DNA from: Aquimarina mycalae
GTDB taxonomy: Bacteria; Bacteroidota; Bacteroidia; Flavobacteriales; Flavobacteriaceae
Length of the DNA stretch: 64,000 nt
Direction: 5' to 3'
Assembly: GCF_029906345.1 (NCBI RefSeq)
Contig: NZ_JARYGY010000003.1
Location: 62,001 to 126,000, forward strand
A model generated the notes under the pieces. It saw only the letters and a program-made list of their open reading frames with translations, was not told the origin of the DNA and did no database searches. The number at the start of each line of letters is the position of its first letter. Positions within the stretch are counted from its first letter, which is position 1. This document shows positions 52,817-62,550 of the stretch, in pieces. The translations under genes were made by a program, and so were the position numbers.

Positions 52817-55800
52817 TTAGAAATTAATTCCTACCGAGAAAGAATATCTTTTTGTAGTAGGAGTTGTAAAACCTCTTGTTTCTGGATCGAAATTGAGGCC
52901 ACTAGGAAATCCTGGAGCATAGAAAAATAAGTTTCTACCACTTAATCTAAGATCCAGGCTATCAAAAGGTAATTTTTGAATGTTTTTTTATCTAAAGTAT
53001 AAGATAAAGCTACTTCTCGTATTCTAAACACTGAAGCGTCAAAGACTGCATTCTCATTTGGATCATAAAAGTTATTAAAAACCGCATTATTACCTGTTAC
53101 TTGTATCGTATTTGGTATAGTGTTACCATTAGCATCTAATAGCGGCTCTCCAGATCCTGACGATATGTCTCCTAAAACTCCTGGAATTACAAAACTTCCT
53201 TCTCTATTTCGGGTATCAGTCGTAACTCCTCTCTCTAATAAAGTTTCAAGGAATGCTTCTCTTCGTTCACCACCATGTGTATATTCTAATTGAGTGGATA
53301 GATTAAAGTTTTTATAGCTAAAAGTGTGAATTGATGTTGCTCTGAAATCTGGCGTAACATTACCTATAACCTCGTCTTGTAAACCGACATCATCACTGGC
53401 TATTACAATACCAGTAGCTGGGTTGATTAAAGCATTTCCTTCTGAGTCACGTACTACATAACTCCCCAAAAAAGAACCTAATTCTTCTCCGACTATTAAA
53501 TCCAAGTTACCTTCAAGTCGATCAGCATTATTTGCCAATTCAACTACAATAGTTTTAAAAGTGGTAAAAATGTTTCTAATATTCCATTTGAAATCAGAGT
53601 TCTTAAAAAACTGAACTCCTAAATCAATTTCTAAACCTTCCGTATCCAACCTACCTGCATTTATAAAAGTACTATCGAAACCAGTAGCTGGTGCAATGTT
53701 AGTTTCAAAAATTTGATTTTCAGATATTCTGGAAAACACAGATGCTTGCAAGGTTACGCTATTTCTAAAAAAATTACCCTCTATTCCAAATTCAAATTCT
53801 TTATGTAATTCTGGTTTTAAATCAGGATTTGCTAACGTGCTAAAAAACGAATTTGTTACAATTAGATCATTATCAAAATCACTAAATTCTCTTGGGTCAG
53901 ATGATAAACTATTTCTAGTATTAAATGGTCCAGGAAAACCTGCTGAAGTTGCATATGCACCTCTTAGTTTAAGATAATTTACAAAACCTTTCTTCATACC
54001 AAAAGCAGATGTAGGAATAAACGATATAGAAACACCAGGATAAAATAAATTTTGATTATCCTTTTCTACAGTAGATCCTTTATCGAACCTGCCTGATAAA
54101 CCAAGATATAAGTAGTTTTTGTAATCAAATTGAAATTGACCAAATACACCTAAAAGATTTTCTTTGAATTCATCATAATCCCCTTGTCCAGGTGTACGAA
54201 AATTATTAGGTCGTAATACTCCAAACACAATTTGATCTGTATAATCAGAATCTAATGATTTAAATGTTTCATATCTAGAATTAATTCCGATTTGGGAGTC
54301 AAAACTGATATTATCAGATAGTTTATAATTAGATTCAAAAATCAATGTATTGTCCACATCAAATTCTGTATTTGCCGTATATTCTAATTCTCCTAAAGTA
54401 GCTACAGCACCTAATCCTCCTCTATTTCTGAAATCATTAGTATCTGCAGATTCAAATTGAAAACCTCCTCTATACTTTATACTATGATTATTATTAAGTT
54501 TATAACCCAGGTTAATTGTTGTATTTATTCTTTGTACTACTCTCTCTCTACCTGTATTGTTAAGAGTCCATAATGGATTAAGGCGATCACTCCTATAATA
54601 CACATTTGCTCCCGTTACAGGATCTTGAAATGGTAAATTTTGTATATCTAAACTTCTAGGAATAACATATAAACTTTCAAGAATATCTTGCTGGGCTGCA
54701 TCGCCAGAATCTACAGAGGTATATGAATCTCGTACTCTTGTACTATACGATATAGAACTGGACAATCTTATTTTATCTGTTAATTGTGAAGTGCCTCCAA
54801 TACTAATATTAAATCTTTTGAACTCATTATTACCTAAAATACCTTCTTCTGATGTGTATCCTGCAGAAAAATTTAGAGAGGTATTCTCACCTGTAGCATC
54901 AAGGTTTAACGATGTTATTTGACCAATACCAGTTCTAAAAAAATCATTTACATTATTACGAGCCGCTACATACGGTACTTCTTGATTAGCGAATTCTGGA
55001 AAACTAGGATTTCCAGCAAGTGGATGCGGTATAAAATCAATATCAGTGAAACGAGCACCATTACTACCTATATTACCTATTGTTCCTGAATCTGTAACCA
55101 AATTATTACCCACACCATAGGTATTTTGGAAATCTGGTAAATTAGCCACAATGTTTGTATACGTAGTTTGGGTAACCGTTGCTTTAAAGCTTTTTTCACC
55201 AGTAACTGCGCTTCCAGATTTAGTTTCAATGATAACGACACCATTTTGTCCTTGACTTCCATATAATACCGCCGCATTTAATCCTTTTAAAACTGTTATA
55301 TTCTTTATTGAATTAGGGTCAATATCTAATAAGTTTCCTGAAAAAGGAACATTATCCAATACTATTAAGGCACTATTTCCTTGAGTCAATGACAAACTAC
55401 CTCTAATAGTTATATCTGTCGATGCTCCACTACTTCCGCTGCTTGGTGTAATTTGAACGCCAGAAATTTTTCCTTGTAACGTTCTTGAAATGTCTACTTC
55501 AGGTCTACTCTCTGTCTCATCAGTATCAATTTGTGATATTGCAAAACCTAAAGCTTTCCTTGATTTTTTTATCCCTTGTGCTGTTACTACAACTTCCTCA
55601 AGACTATTAATATCATCTAGCATAGTTATATTAATGATATCAGAAGATGATTCTACTGTAATTTCTTGAGTTTGAAAACCTACATAAGAAAAAGTTAAGA
55701 TATCCCCACCTTTTGCTTCTACTTCATACATTCCATCAAAGTCCGTTAATGTACCAATATTTGTTCCTTTTACAAGTACATTTACTCCTGGTAAGGGTAG

Positions 55801-56298
55801 ACCATCTGATGAAACCACAGTTCCCTTTACCAACTGTTGTTGTATTATTGTTTTTTTTAAGTTATCCGATTTCTGTATTTGTTCTTTTTTATACTGCTCT
55901 TCTATATTATCTAAGAGTTTTTGTATGTCCCTAATAGATGCTTTAGAGTTTTTAGGAAATAACACAATACTTTTTTTGTAAATTTTGAAATCTATATCGG
56001 TTCCACGAAAAAGTTTTTTTAGTACAGTTCTAATTTTCTCGTTTGCAACTTTTACAGATACTTTTCTTGAAACATCAACTAAGCTATTGTTATAAAAGAA
56101 ACTGTATTCACTTTTTTGCTCTATTTCTGTAAGCGCCATTTCTAATTTAACTTCGTTTACAGAAATCGAAATATTCTGAGAATAAGAATTGAATGAAAAC
56201 ATCTTCGAAATAGCAATACAAAGCAAGAACGAGTAGATTTTCATAATTCTTATTAGGTCTTTCCCGGATAGGAAACTACCGGATAGATTTTTTTTCAT
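52817..56298 (-). CDS. SusC/RagA TonB-dependent receptor, frameshifted near the end
   Basis: The intact frame is 1118 codons and stops at 52942, but the family's last strand is found in the next frame: from an A7 run at 52989-52983, one extra base continues KLPFDSLDLRLSGRNLFFYA and ends RYSFSVGINF at 52817 (about 1160 residues). N-terminal STN domain (residues 45-115), CarboxypepD-reg-like domain (about 158-235), plug (LQGKISGVQI, DNVPF) and a 22-strand barrel follow. The STN domain marks it as a signalling receptor for the adjacent FecR/ECF pair. Coordinates are the repaired gene. Confidence 0.88.
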
Positions 56299-56351
56299 AA
56301 TTTTGTTTGATTTTAATTATTCAAATTTTCGAGACTAATTAAATGATCTTG

Positions 56352-56377
56352 AAAGAGGATGTTGCCGCATCCTCTTT
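56352..56377. terminator. Hairpin between fecR and susC
   Basis: AAAGAGGATG and CATCCTCTTT pair over 10 bp around TTGCCG. The T-run is on the plus-strand side, so minus-strand reading from fecR to susC passes the stem without a terminator tail. It may be an attenuator or a plus-strand terminator; the role is uncertain. Confidence 0.45.
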
Positions 56378-56399
56378 TTTTATGGATCAAGTTTTCTGA

Positions 56400-57374
56400 C
56401 TATTGTGATTCTAACATAATTTTATTATTTAAGCGTTTATAATTAATTGGTGATGAAAGTTTAAGAATTTCTAAAGCTTCTTCTAAAGAAAGATTATCAA
56501 ACTCTCCTGTATATTTATATTGTAATAGCGTATCAGATTTTATTATAAACTCTGTATTATATTTTCTATTTAAATCTAATACCACTTGTTTTAATGGTGT
56601 TTTATCAAAAACTAACTTTCCTTGTTTCCAGGCTATTATTTGTTTAGAATTGACACGATCTACTTTTATACTACTTACTTCTTTATTGTATATTGCTCTT
56701 TGAGAAGGTTCTAAGACAATGGGATTTTCATTTTTTTGATTCAAAACTTCTACTTTTCCAGTTACCAATGTAGTTTCTACTTTTTCTTCATCTGGATACG
56801 ATTTTATATTAAAGGAAGTTCCAAGTACACGAATCTTAATATCATCCGCATGTACTATAAACGGTTTTGTAGTATCACGTTTAACATCAAAAAAAGCTTC
56901 TCCTATTAATGTTACCATTCTAATACTATCTGAAAATTTTTTAGGATAGGTTATATGACTTTCTGCATTCATGGTTACTGTAGAACCATCTGGTAAAATA
57001 ATTGTTTTTTGATCTCCCAGATTTGTGGCGATACTTTTTACATCACTACTAAAAAAATCAACTGTAGTTACAATTAAATTATTTCCTTTAGTAGAATTAA
57101 ATGTATAACCAGCGATACATAAAATAATAATAGAAGCCGCAACTGCTATATATTTATATCTATTGCTTTTATTTTTTCTAGCATAAAACTTTCGATATGC
57201 TTCATCAGTATTTTTGTCAGTTTCGACATTCAGTGTAGTAGCAATATATTTAGCTTTAAGAATATTATACTGTTCTTGATGTATATTATCTTCTTTGATC
57301 CACTTTAATATAGCTTCTCTATCTACAGGATTAGTTTCTCCTTTAATAAATTTTATAAGCTCACTTTCTTTCAT
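56400..57374 (-). CDS. FecR-family anti-sigma factor
   Basis: 324 residues. The cytoplasmic N-terminal part (1-70) binds the sigma factor; one membrane helix is YIAVAASIIILCIAGYTF; the periplasmic FecR domain runs from about 105 to 225 (NLGDQKTIILPDGSTVTMNA, GEAFFDVKRDTTKPFIVHA, RVLGTSFNIKSY) and ends in a DUF4974-like domain (KTPLKQVVLDLNRKYNTEF) that contacts the receptor's STN domain. It lies 67 bases after the sigma gene and before susC, the standard order for substrate-induced SusCD systems. Confidence 0.93.
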   Translation of the reverse strand: MKESELIKFIKGETNPVDREAILKWIKEDNIHQEQYNILKAKYIATTLNVETDKNTDEAYRKFYARKNKSNRYKYIAVAASIIILCIAGYTFNSTKGNNLIVTTVDFFSSDVKSIATNLGDQKTIILPDGSTVTMNAESHITYPKKFSDSIRMVTLIGEAFFDVKRDTTKPFIVHADDIKIRVLGTSFNIKSYPDEEKVETTLVTGKVEVLNQKNENPIVLEPSQRAIYNKEVSSIKVDRVNSKQIIAWKQGKLVFDKTPLKQVVLDLNRKYNTEFIIKSDTLLQYKYTGEFDNLSLEEALEILKLSSPINYKRLNNKIMLESQ

Positions 57375-57441
57375 TAATTATCGCCTTATACTTATAAAGA
57401 CGTATAAAAATGAAACCACCCCTATCACATTCTTAAAAATT

Positions 57442-58014
57442 TTAGAAAAAAGATAAAAATTCTCGAAGATGAACTTTCATATGCTTGATAGCTTTAGACA
57501 TATGATTCTCTACAGTTTTTACAGAAATATCCAATTCATCTGATATTTCTCTATTTTTTTTGCCTTCTAACCTACTTTTAACAAAAACATTTTTACATTT
57601 TTCTGGAAGTAATTCTATAGCCAATTTTATTTTTTGTGCTAACTCTTTTTCTATTATAGAAGAAGATTCTGTATCGGTAAGAGCTTCATGATTTATAAAT
57701 GCTTCTAATTGGATCAATGTATTAGAGCTACTTAATTTATGTTTTTTGGATCTTAAATAATCTAGACATAGATTTTTTGTTATCATAAATAAATATCCGT
57801 TCACATTACTTTTAATGTCTTTTCTTTTCTTCCAAGCTTTTAGAAATACATCTTGTACAATTTCTTCAGCATCTTCAGAATTAACAACATATCCTTTAGC
57901 TATGTGTAACAATTTACCATAATAAAGCTCAAAAAGAATCTTGAAAGTTTCTTCATTACCTTCTTTTAGATTCTTAATGAAAAAGTTATTCTCTATTTTT
58001 TTTTCGTTTTCCAA
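57442..58014 (-). CDS. ECF RNA polymerase sigma factor (Bacteroides expansion family)
   Basis: 190 residues with sigma-70 region 2 (FKILFELYYGKLLHIAKGYV, EEIVQDVFLKAWKKR, YLFMITKNLCLDYLRSKK) and region 4 (LPEKCKNVFVKSRLEGKKN, REISDELDISVKTVENHMSKAIK). The start is a TTG at 58014 (MENEKK); no nearby ATG is in frame. It likely directs transcription of this locus after release by the FecR protein. It is divergent from the DUF547 gene. Confidence 0.92.
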   Translation of the reverse strand: MENEKKIENNFFIKNLKEGNEETFKILFELYYGKLLHIAKGYVVNSEDAEEIVQDVFLKAWKKRKDIKSNVNGYLFMITKNLCLDYLRSKKHKLSSSNTLIQLEAFINHEALTDTESSSIIEKELAQKIKLAIELLPEKCKNVFVKSRLEGKKNREISDELDISVKTVENHMSKAIKHMKVHLREFLSFF

Positions 58015-58209
58015 TTACAAAAATTCTATATAAAGGTAAAAATTTTTTGCTATAAATCCTTACAATAATAAATAACTGATCTTATATTGGTTATTAAATA
58101 ATTTACAAAGTTATTGAGTAAATATTATCAATTAATTTAAAAAATTTAAAAACTAAGTATTAACTTTAAAATCGGACTTCTATTTTTTTAATAGTATGAA
58201 ATAATCAAT

Positions 58210-59157
58210 ATGCAAAAAATTTATACCCTATTAGTTTTCTTAATCGCATTAGGATGTGCGAATGATAATAAAAAAAAGAAAACAGATATTATAATTGAAG
58301 ACACAATACTTTCTGAAACCTCAATCTCTCAACCTGAACCAGATGACACCGTCAATAGTATTGAAAAACCTCTAGTTAATGAGATTAAAGATTCTATTGT
58401 AATCGATAATGAAATAACTGAGCTAGAAGAAGTAACCGAAAATATTATTGAGAAAACAACTACATCAAAAATTGAAAAAAAAGAAACTGTTAAAAAAGAA
58501 CCCAAGAAAATCAGACCAAGTCATTCTAGTTGGGATGCACTTACTAAGAAATATGTTTCTTCTACTGGTAAAGTAAATTATAATGGGTTTAAATCGGATA
58601 TTTCTAAAATTGAGTCTTACCTAAAACAATTAGAGCAAACTCCTCCACAAAAAGGTTGGACTAAAAATGAAAAACTGGCCTATTGGTTTAATCTATATAA
58701 TGCAGCAACAATAAAACTTGTAGCCTCTTCTTACCCTATAAAAAGTATCAGAGATATTAATGGCGGAAAACCTTGGGATAAAAAATTTGTGAAATCTGGC
58801 AATAAAACGTACTCATTAAATTATATTGAAAACAAAATTGTTCGACCTAATTTTAATGAACCTCGACTACACGTTGCCTTTAACTGTGCAGCAATCTCTT
58901 GTCCTAAATTAATGAAAGGAGCTTTCTTTTCTAATAAATTAAATACACAATTAAATACATTATCTAAAGCCTGGATCAATGATCCAAGCAATAATAAAAT
59001 TACTAAAAACAAGGTTGAAATCAGTAAAATATTCGAATGGTATTCGATTGATTTTAAGAAAGGAATTATTCCTTTTTTAAATATCCATGCAACTAATGAA
59101 ATAGCTGCTGATGCAACGATTACTTATTTAGAATATAACTGGAACCTTAATGATTAG
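58210..59157 (+). CDS. DUF547 lipoprotein
   Basis: 315 residues. The lipid Cys is in LIALGCANDN. A Lys/Glu/Thr-rich linker spans 30-110. The C-terminal DUF547 domain (about 115-310) shows SSWDALTKKYVSSTGKVNYN, WFNLYNAATIKLV, IRDINGGKPWDKKFV, LNYIENKIVRPNF, and HVAFNCAAISCPKL, a conserved set of the family. The domain resembles cysteine-peptidase-like folds, and CAAISCP offers a reactive Cys, but the function is unknown. Its stop overlaps the stop of the convergent phosphoesterase gene (TTAG). Confidence 0.88.
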   Translation: MQKIYTLLVFLIALGCANDNKKKKTDIIIEDTILSETSISQPEPDDTVNSIEKPLVNEIKDSIVIDNEITELEEVTENIIEKTTTSKIEKKETVKKEPKKIRPSHSSWDALTKKYVSSTGKVNYNGFKSDISKIESYLKQLEQTPPQKGWTKNEKLAYWFNLYNAATIKLVASSYPIKSIRDINGGKPWDKKFVKSGNKTYSLNYIENKIVRPNFNEPRLHVAFNCAAISCPKLMKGAFFSNKLNTQLNTLSKAWINDPSNNKITKNKVEISKIFEWYSIDFKKGIIPFLNIHATNEIAADATITYLEYNWNLND

Positions 59158-60275
59158 TTCCCTTGATATGGATTTGCATTGGCAGACCAAGTTAATGTAG
59201 TACTGTCTTGAATCTTTATAGGATTACCAGGTACATCTTGATAGTATGGAGTACCTTTATCAAATCCTCTTGAAACAAATTGAACTTTTCCACTACTCAT
59301 AATATTGATCATACTATAGCCAAAAAAAGCAGCAGGTCCTTTACTTCCTCCATTTCCCGCGATGATTTGATAGGTTCCTGTCGTATCTGGTTGCATACGC
59401 TGATAATCATGAACATGAGCAGATAACATCGCAATTACTTTATTTTTTTGTAATTGTGGCCAAAGAATTGGACCTTCAGGAAACCCTTTATGACCAGTTT
59501 CTGGCTTACCATCAACATAATAAGGCTTGTGTCCTAAAACAAAAATATGATCGATATCTGGATTGTCTTTAAATTGTTCTATTTGATTAACAATCCATTG
59601 TGTTGGTATTAATCCCTCAAAACCATACATTTTCCCGCTTGTAGGAGGATTGTATGTATCTGTATTCATAACTACAAATCCAACATTATGTCTTTTAAAA
59701 GAAAAAGTCATCTGATTTACCACACTATCAGTACCCATAATATAATTACGATCCGCTGGCATATATGGTTTCATATATTTCATCCAAACAGGTGTAGCAC
59801 CTGCCAAGGGATATTCTTTACTATCTTTTGTATTATAAAATAACATTTCATGATTGCCAGGAACGGCAACAAGCTCTATTCCTGAATTACTAAATTCACT
59901 AAACGCTTTGTCTTTATATAATTCAACCCATGCTTTCAATTGAGCATTTAAATTAGTAGTATCAGATTCAGCTAATACTAAATCTCCTAAAAAGAAAAAC
60001 AATGAGGGTTTCTGTGTTAATCCTGTCATATCATCAAAAATTCTTTTAAGAACAGAAAGGTTAGCCGTTGAAGCATTCGTAGCACTATCATTATGCCAAT
60101 CTCCATATTGTACCCTATTACATCCAACAAAAGAAAAGCTAAATACCACTGAATCTTTTATAACTTCGATATCTTCTGCTACTATGGGTTTCTTTTTATT
60201 ATGTTTATTACAATTACTAAAGGTAATTACAGATACTAAAAAGAATATAACAAGGCCTATTCTGGAATTTATCAT
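59154..60275 (-). CDS. Calcineurin-like metallophosphoesterase, secreted
   Basis: 373 residues, lipobox-like ITFSNC near 22. Motifs: FVGCNRVQYGDWHND, FFLGDLVLAE (GD), VPGNHEMLFY (GNHE), FVLGHKPYYVDG (GH) and LSAHVHDYQRMQP (GHxH-like), the binuclear metal site of purple-acid-phosphatase-like enzymes. It should be periplasmic or anchored to the outer membrane and release phosphate from organic substrates. The small lipoprotein gene at 60372 lies upstream on the same strand, 96 bases away, so they could be co-transcribed. Confidence 0.9.
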   Translation of the reverse strand: MINSRIGLVIFFLVSVITFSNCNKHNKKKPIVAEDIEVIKDSVVFSFSFVGCNRVQYGDWHNDSATNASTANLSVLKRIFDDMTGLTQKPSLFFFLGDLVLAESDTTNLNAQLKAWVELYKDKAFSEFSNSGIELVAVPGNHEMLFYNTKDSKEYPLAGATPVWMKYMKPYMPADRNYIMGTDSVVNQMTFSFKRHNVGFVVMNTDTYNPPTSGKMYGFEGLIPTQWIVNQIEQFKDNPDIDHIFVLGHKPYYVDGKPETGHKGFPEGPILWPQLQKNKVIAMLSAHVHDYQRMQPDTTGTYQIIAGNGGSKGPAAFFGYSMINIMSSGKVQFVSRGFDKGTPYYQDVPGNPIKIQDSTTLTWSANANPYQGN

Positions 60276-60371
60276 CTTAACAAGGTTTTAGAAACCTAAA
60301 ATTAATAAGATTATATGTTCTATATATGAGTAAAAATACGTGATTCTAGTATTTCATGATTAGAATCCCTA

Positions 60372-60929
60372 CTACCAATCCTCTGTAGCAGGAGGTGGAG
60401 GTGGTGGTGGAACAAGACCATACATGTCTGCCCATTCATCTCTTCTACAGGTTTTTTCGGTATAAGATCTCATAAAAGAATACCACCACTTTTTAAAACC
60501 TACATGATCCTTTAAAATTCTTTGTTTAACTGCCGTAACCTTATTAGATGAATCGTCGTATGTAAAAGCAAGCTGTAAAACAAAAAGATAATCACTTAAA
60601 CCCCATTCTGTATTATTATCTATCCATTTATTCGCATAAACGGTATAAATATATTCGTCACCATAAGGATTATAAAAAATATTGGGTTGACTTAGTTCAT
60701 ATTGTTCATGACGTATGATATCATCTTCTACAATTTCTAAGAGGTATTCTATATTAGGAATATTAACAAAAACTTTTTTTAGTTTTTCTGTATTGGAGTC
60801 TTTTATTAATTTCGAAATAGCTTCTCCTTTTTCTAAGCTTGCAAATACTGCTTTTTTATCCGCGTTTCCCCTATTACAGGATTGCATTAAGATTAATAAT
60901 ACAAAAAGCTTAACAATGTTTTTTATCAT
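60372..60929 (-). CDS. Hypothetical lipoprotein with polyproline tail
   Basis: 185 residues, lipobox LMQSCNRGN. The body has NIEYLLEIVEDDIIRHEQY and a stretch of aromatic residues (KWWYSFMRSYTEKTCRR). The C-terminus is VPPPPPPPATEDW, seven Pro in a row. I recognise no family. It lies upstream of the phosphoesterase. The Pro tail may form a rigid spacer or an interaction site. Confidence 0.75.
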   Translation of the reverse strand: MIKNIVKLFVLLILMQSCNRGNADKKAVFASLEKGEAISKLIKDSNTEKLKKVFVNIPNIEYLLEIVEDDIIRHEQYELSQPNIFYNPYGDEYIYTVYANKWIDNNTEWGLSDYLFVLQLAFTYDDSSNKVTAVKQRILKDHVGFKKWWYSFMRSYTEKTCRRDEWADMYGLVPPPPPPPATEDW

Positions 60930-61116
60930 ATAATATGATCAATATGATTTAAAATATTCTGTTATATGTTATCTACCGAACTATTTCAATAGAAAAGGAA
61001 AATCAATCTACAGAATAAAATTAAACCTTCCAACATTAAATTCTAAAAGTACGATATGATATTGTAAAAATGATTTCAAAACAAAATTGACATGAGAAGA
61101 TGACTAAAAAATAATA

Positions 61117-62544
61117 TTATATGACTTCTCCAGCAGTTTTCACCTTTTTTCCTGCAATATTTCCTAAACCGTCATAGCTAGCATATTTGTATAAATCATG
61201 TAATGTTGGATAATTAAAAACAGTTTCAATTAGGTGATCTAATGTCTTTTTTTCTTGTACTAATTGCATTCCGAAGTGAATCAGTTCTGTAGCAAAATGC
61301 CCCATAATATGCACGCCTTTTACAATTCTAGTTTTTTTATCAAAAATCAACTTTAGATATCCATTATCAGTATCACCCATTATTTTTCCTCTTGCTGTAT
61401 CTCTAAAATAACTGTACCCTACTCCATAGTCAATATTACTTTTCTTTGCTTCTTCCTCAGTAATTCCAACCATAGATACTTCTGGAACCGTATAAATACC
61501 GTAAGGAAAAACATCTGCAAGAGATTCTAAATCTGCTGTATTAAACATATGAGTAACAGCTATTCTTCCTTGTTCCATACTGGTACTGGCTAATGCTGGA
61601 AAACCGATTACGTCTCCAACCGCATAAATATTAGGGATATTAGTCTGAAACTTATCATTAACTAATACAGTTTCTCGTTTACCAGTTTCCAAACCAATTC
61701 CTTCGCAATTCAATCCTTTAATATTTCCACTTCGGCCGGCTGCAAATAAAAACATCTCAACATTAAGAAATTCTCCTGATCTTAATTTTAATCGCAAGGG
61801 TTGCATTTCGTCCTCTGAGACATCAAACTCTGTAACCGAATTATTAAATAAGATTTTAATTTCGTTTTTGCGCATCTGTGCTACCAATGATTCAGATATT
61901 TGAGTATCCAAAAACCCTAAAATCTTATCGTGATCATTCACAATAAATGTTTTAACACCCATTGCACCAAAAATAGTAGCATATTCACAACCAATAACTC
62001 CAGCGCCTAATACACAAATAGATTTTGGAAAATTTTTAATATTTAATACCGAATCAGAATCCAAAACTCTTTTGTTATCAAAAGGTATATACTCTGGATG
62101 ATACGGATAAGATCCTGTAGCAATTAATATAAAACTGCCTTCTATAGTTTGTTCTAACTCTCCTGATATTTTAATATGATTTGCATCTATAAAACTTGCA
62201 AACCCTTCAAAAACCTCTATTCCATGCTTTTCAAGGTTATAAGCCACCGTTTTATGCATATGATTGGTTACTACATTTTTACGGTATAAAAAATCATGAA
62301 CACCTGTTTCTCGTCCTATTTCTTTATCAACTCCAAAAACTCCTTTTTGATAAATACCAGACAAATACAAAGCAGTTTCTTTTAATGTTTTTGATGGTAA
62401 CGTACCTGTTTGTACTCCTGCACCGCCATATCTTCTTTCTTTTTCTATTATAGCTACTTTATAACCAAAATATGCCGCTTTTACGGCCGCTTTTTCACCA
62501 GCTGGACCTGAGCCAATGACAATAAGATCAAATTTCTTTTTCAT
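61117..62544 (-). CDS. sthA: Soluble NAD(P) transhydrogenase-like flavoprotein
   Basis: 475-residue pyridine-nucleotide disulfide oxidoreductase fold. FAD loop GSGPAGEKAAVKA, GAGVIGCEYATIFG for NAD(P) and the second FAD motif YAVGDVIG are present. The position of the redox disulfide reads GGAGVQTGTLPSKTLKE, with no Cys pair, which fits SthA-type transhydrogenases (which transfer hydride between NADPH and NAD) rather than lipoamide or glutathione enzymes. The interface domain (YGIYTVPEVSMVG) is intact. It lies 6 bases after the cyclase gene on the same strand. Confidence 0.87.
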   Translation of the reverse strand: MKKKFDLIVIGSGPAGEKAAVKAAYFGYKVAIIEKERRYGGAGVQTGTLPSKTLKETALYLSGIYQKGVFGVDKEIGRETGVHDFLYRKNVVTNHMHKTVAYNLEKHGIEVFEGFASFIDANHIKISGELEQTIEGSFILIATGSYPYHPEYIPFDNKRVLDSDSVLNIKNFPKSICVLGAGVIGCEYATIFGAMGVKTFIVNDHDKILGFLDTQISESLVAQMRKNEIKILFNNSVTEFDVSEDEMQPLRLKLRSGEFLNVEMFLFAAGRSGNIKGLNCEGIGLETGKRETVLVNDKFQTNIPNIYAVGDVIGFPALASTSMEQGRIAVTHMFNTADLESLADVFPYGIYTVPEVSMVGITEEEAKKSNIDYGVGYSYFRDTARGKIMGDTDNGYLKLIFDKKTRIVKGVHIMGHFATELIHFGMQLVQEKKTLDHLIETVFNYPTLHDLYKYASYDGLGNIAGKKVKTAGEVI

Positions 62545-62550
62545 TAATTA

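Noticed and set aside
52817-52941. A separate small gene or decayed remnant after susC
   Set aside because: The frame carries the exact C-terminal strand expected for the receptor, so it is the end of susC in a shifted frame.
61117-62544. Second lipoamide dehydrogenase or glutathione reductase
   Set aside because: Neither Cys of the redox pair is present at the expected position, unlike lpdA at 17270.
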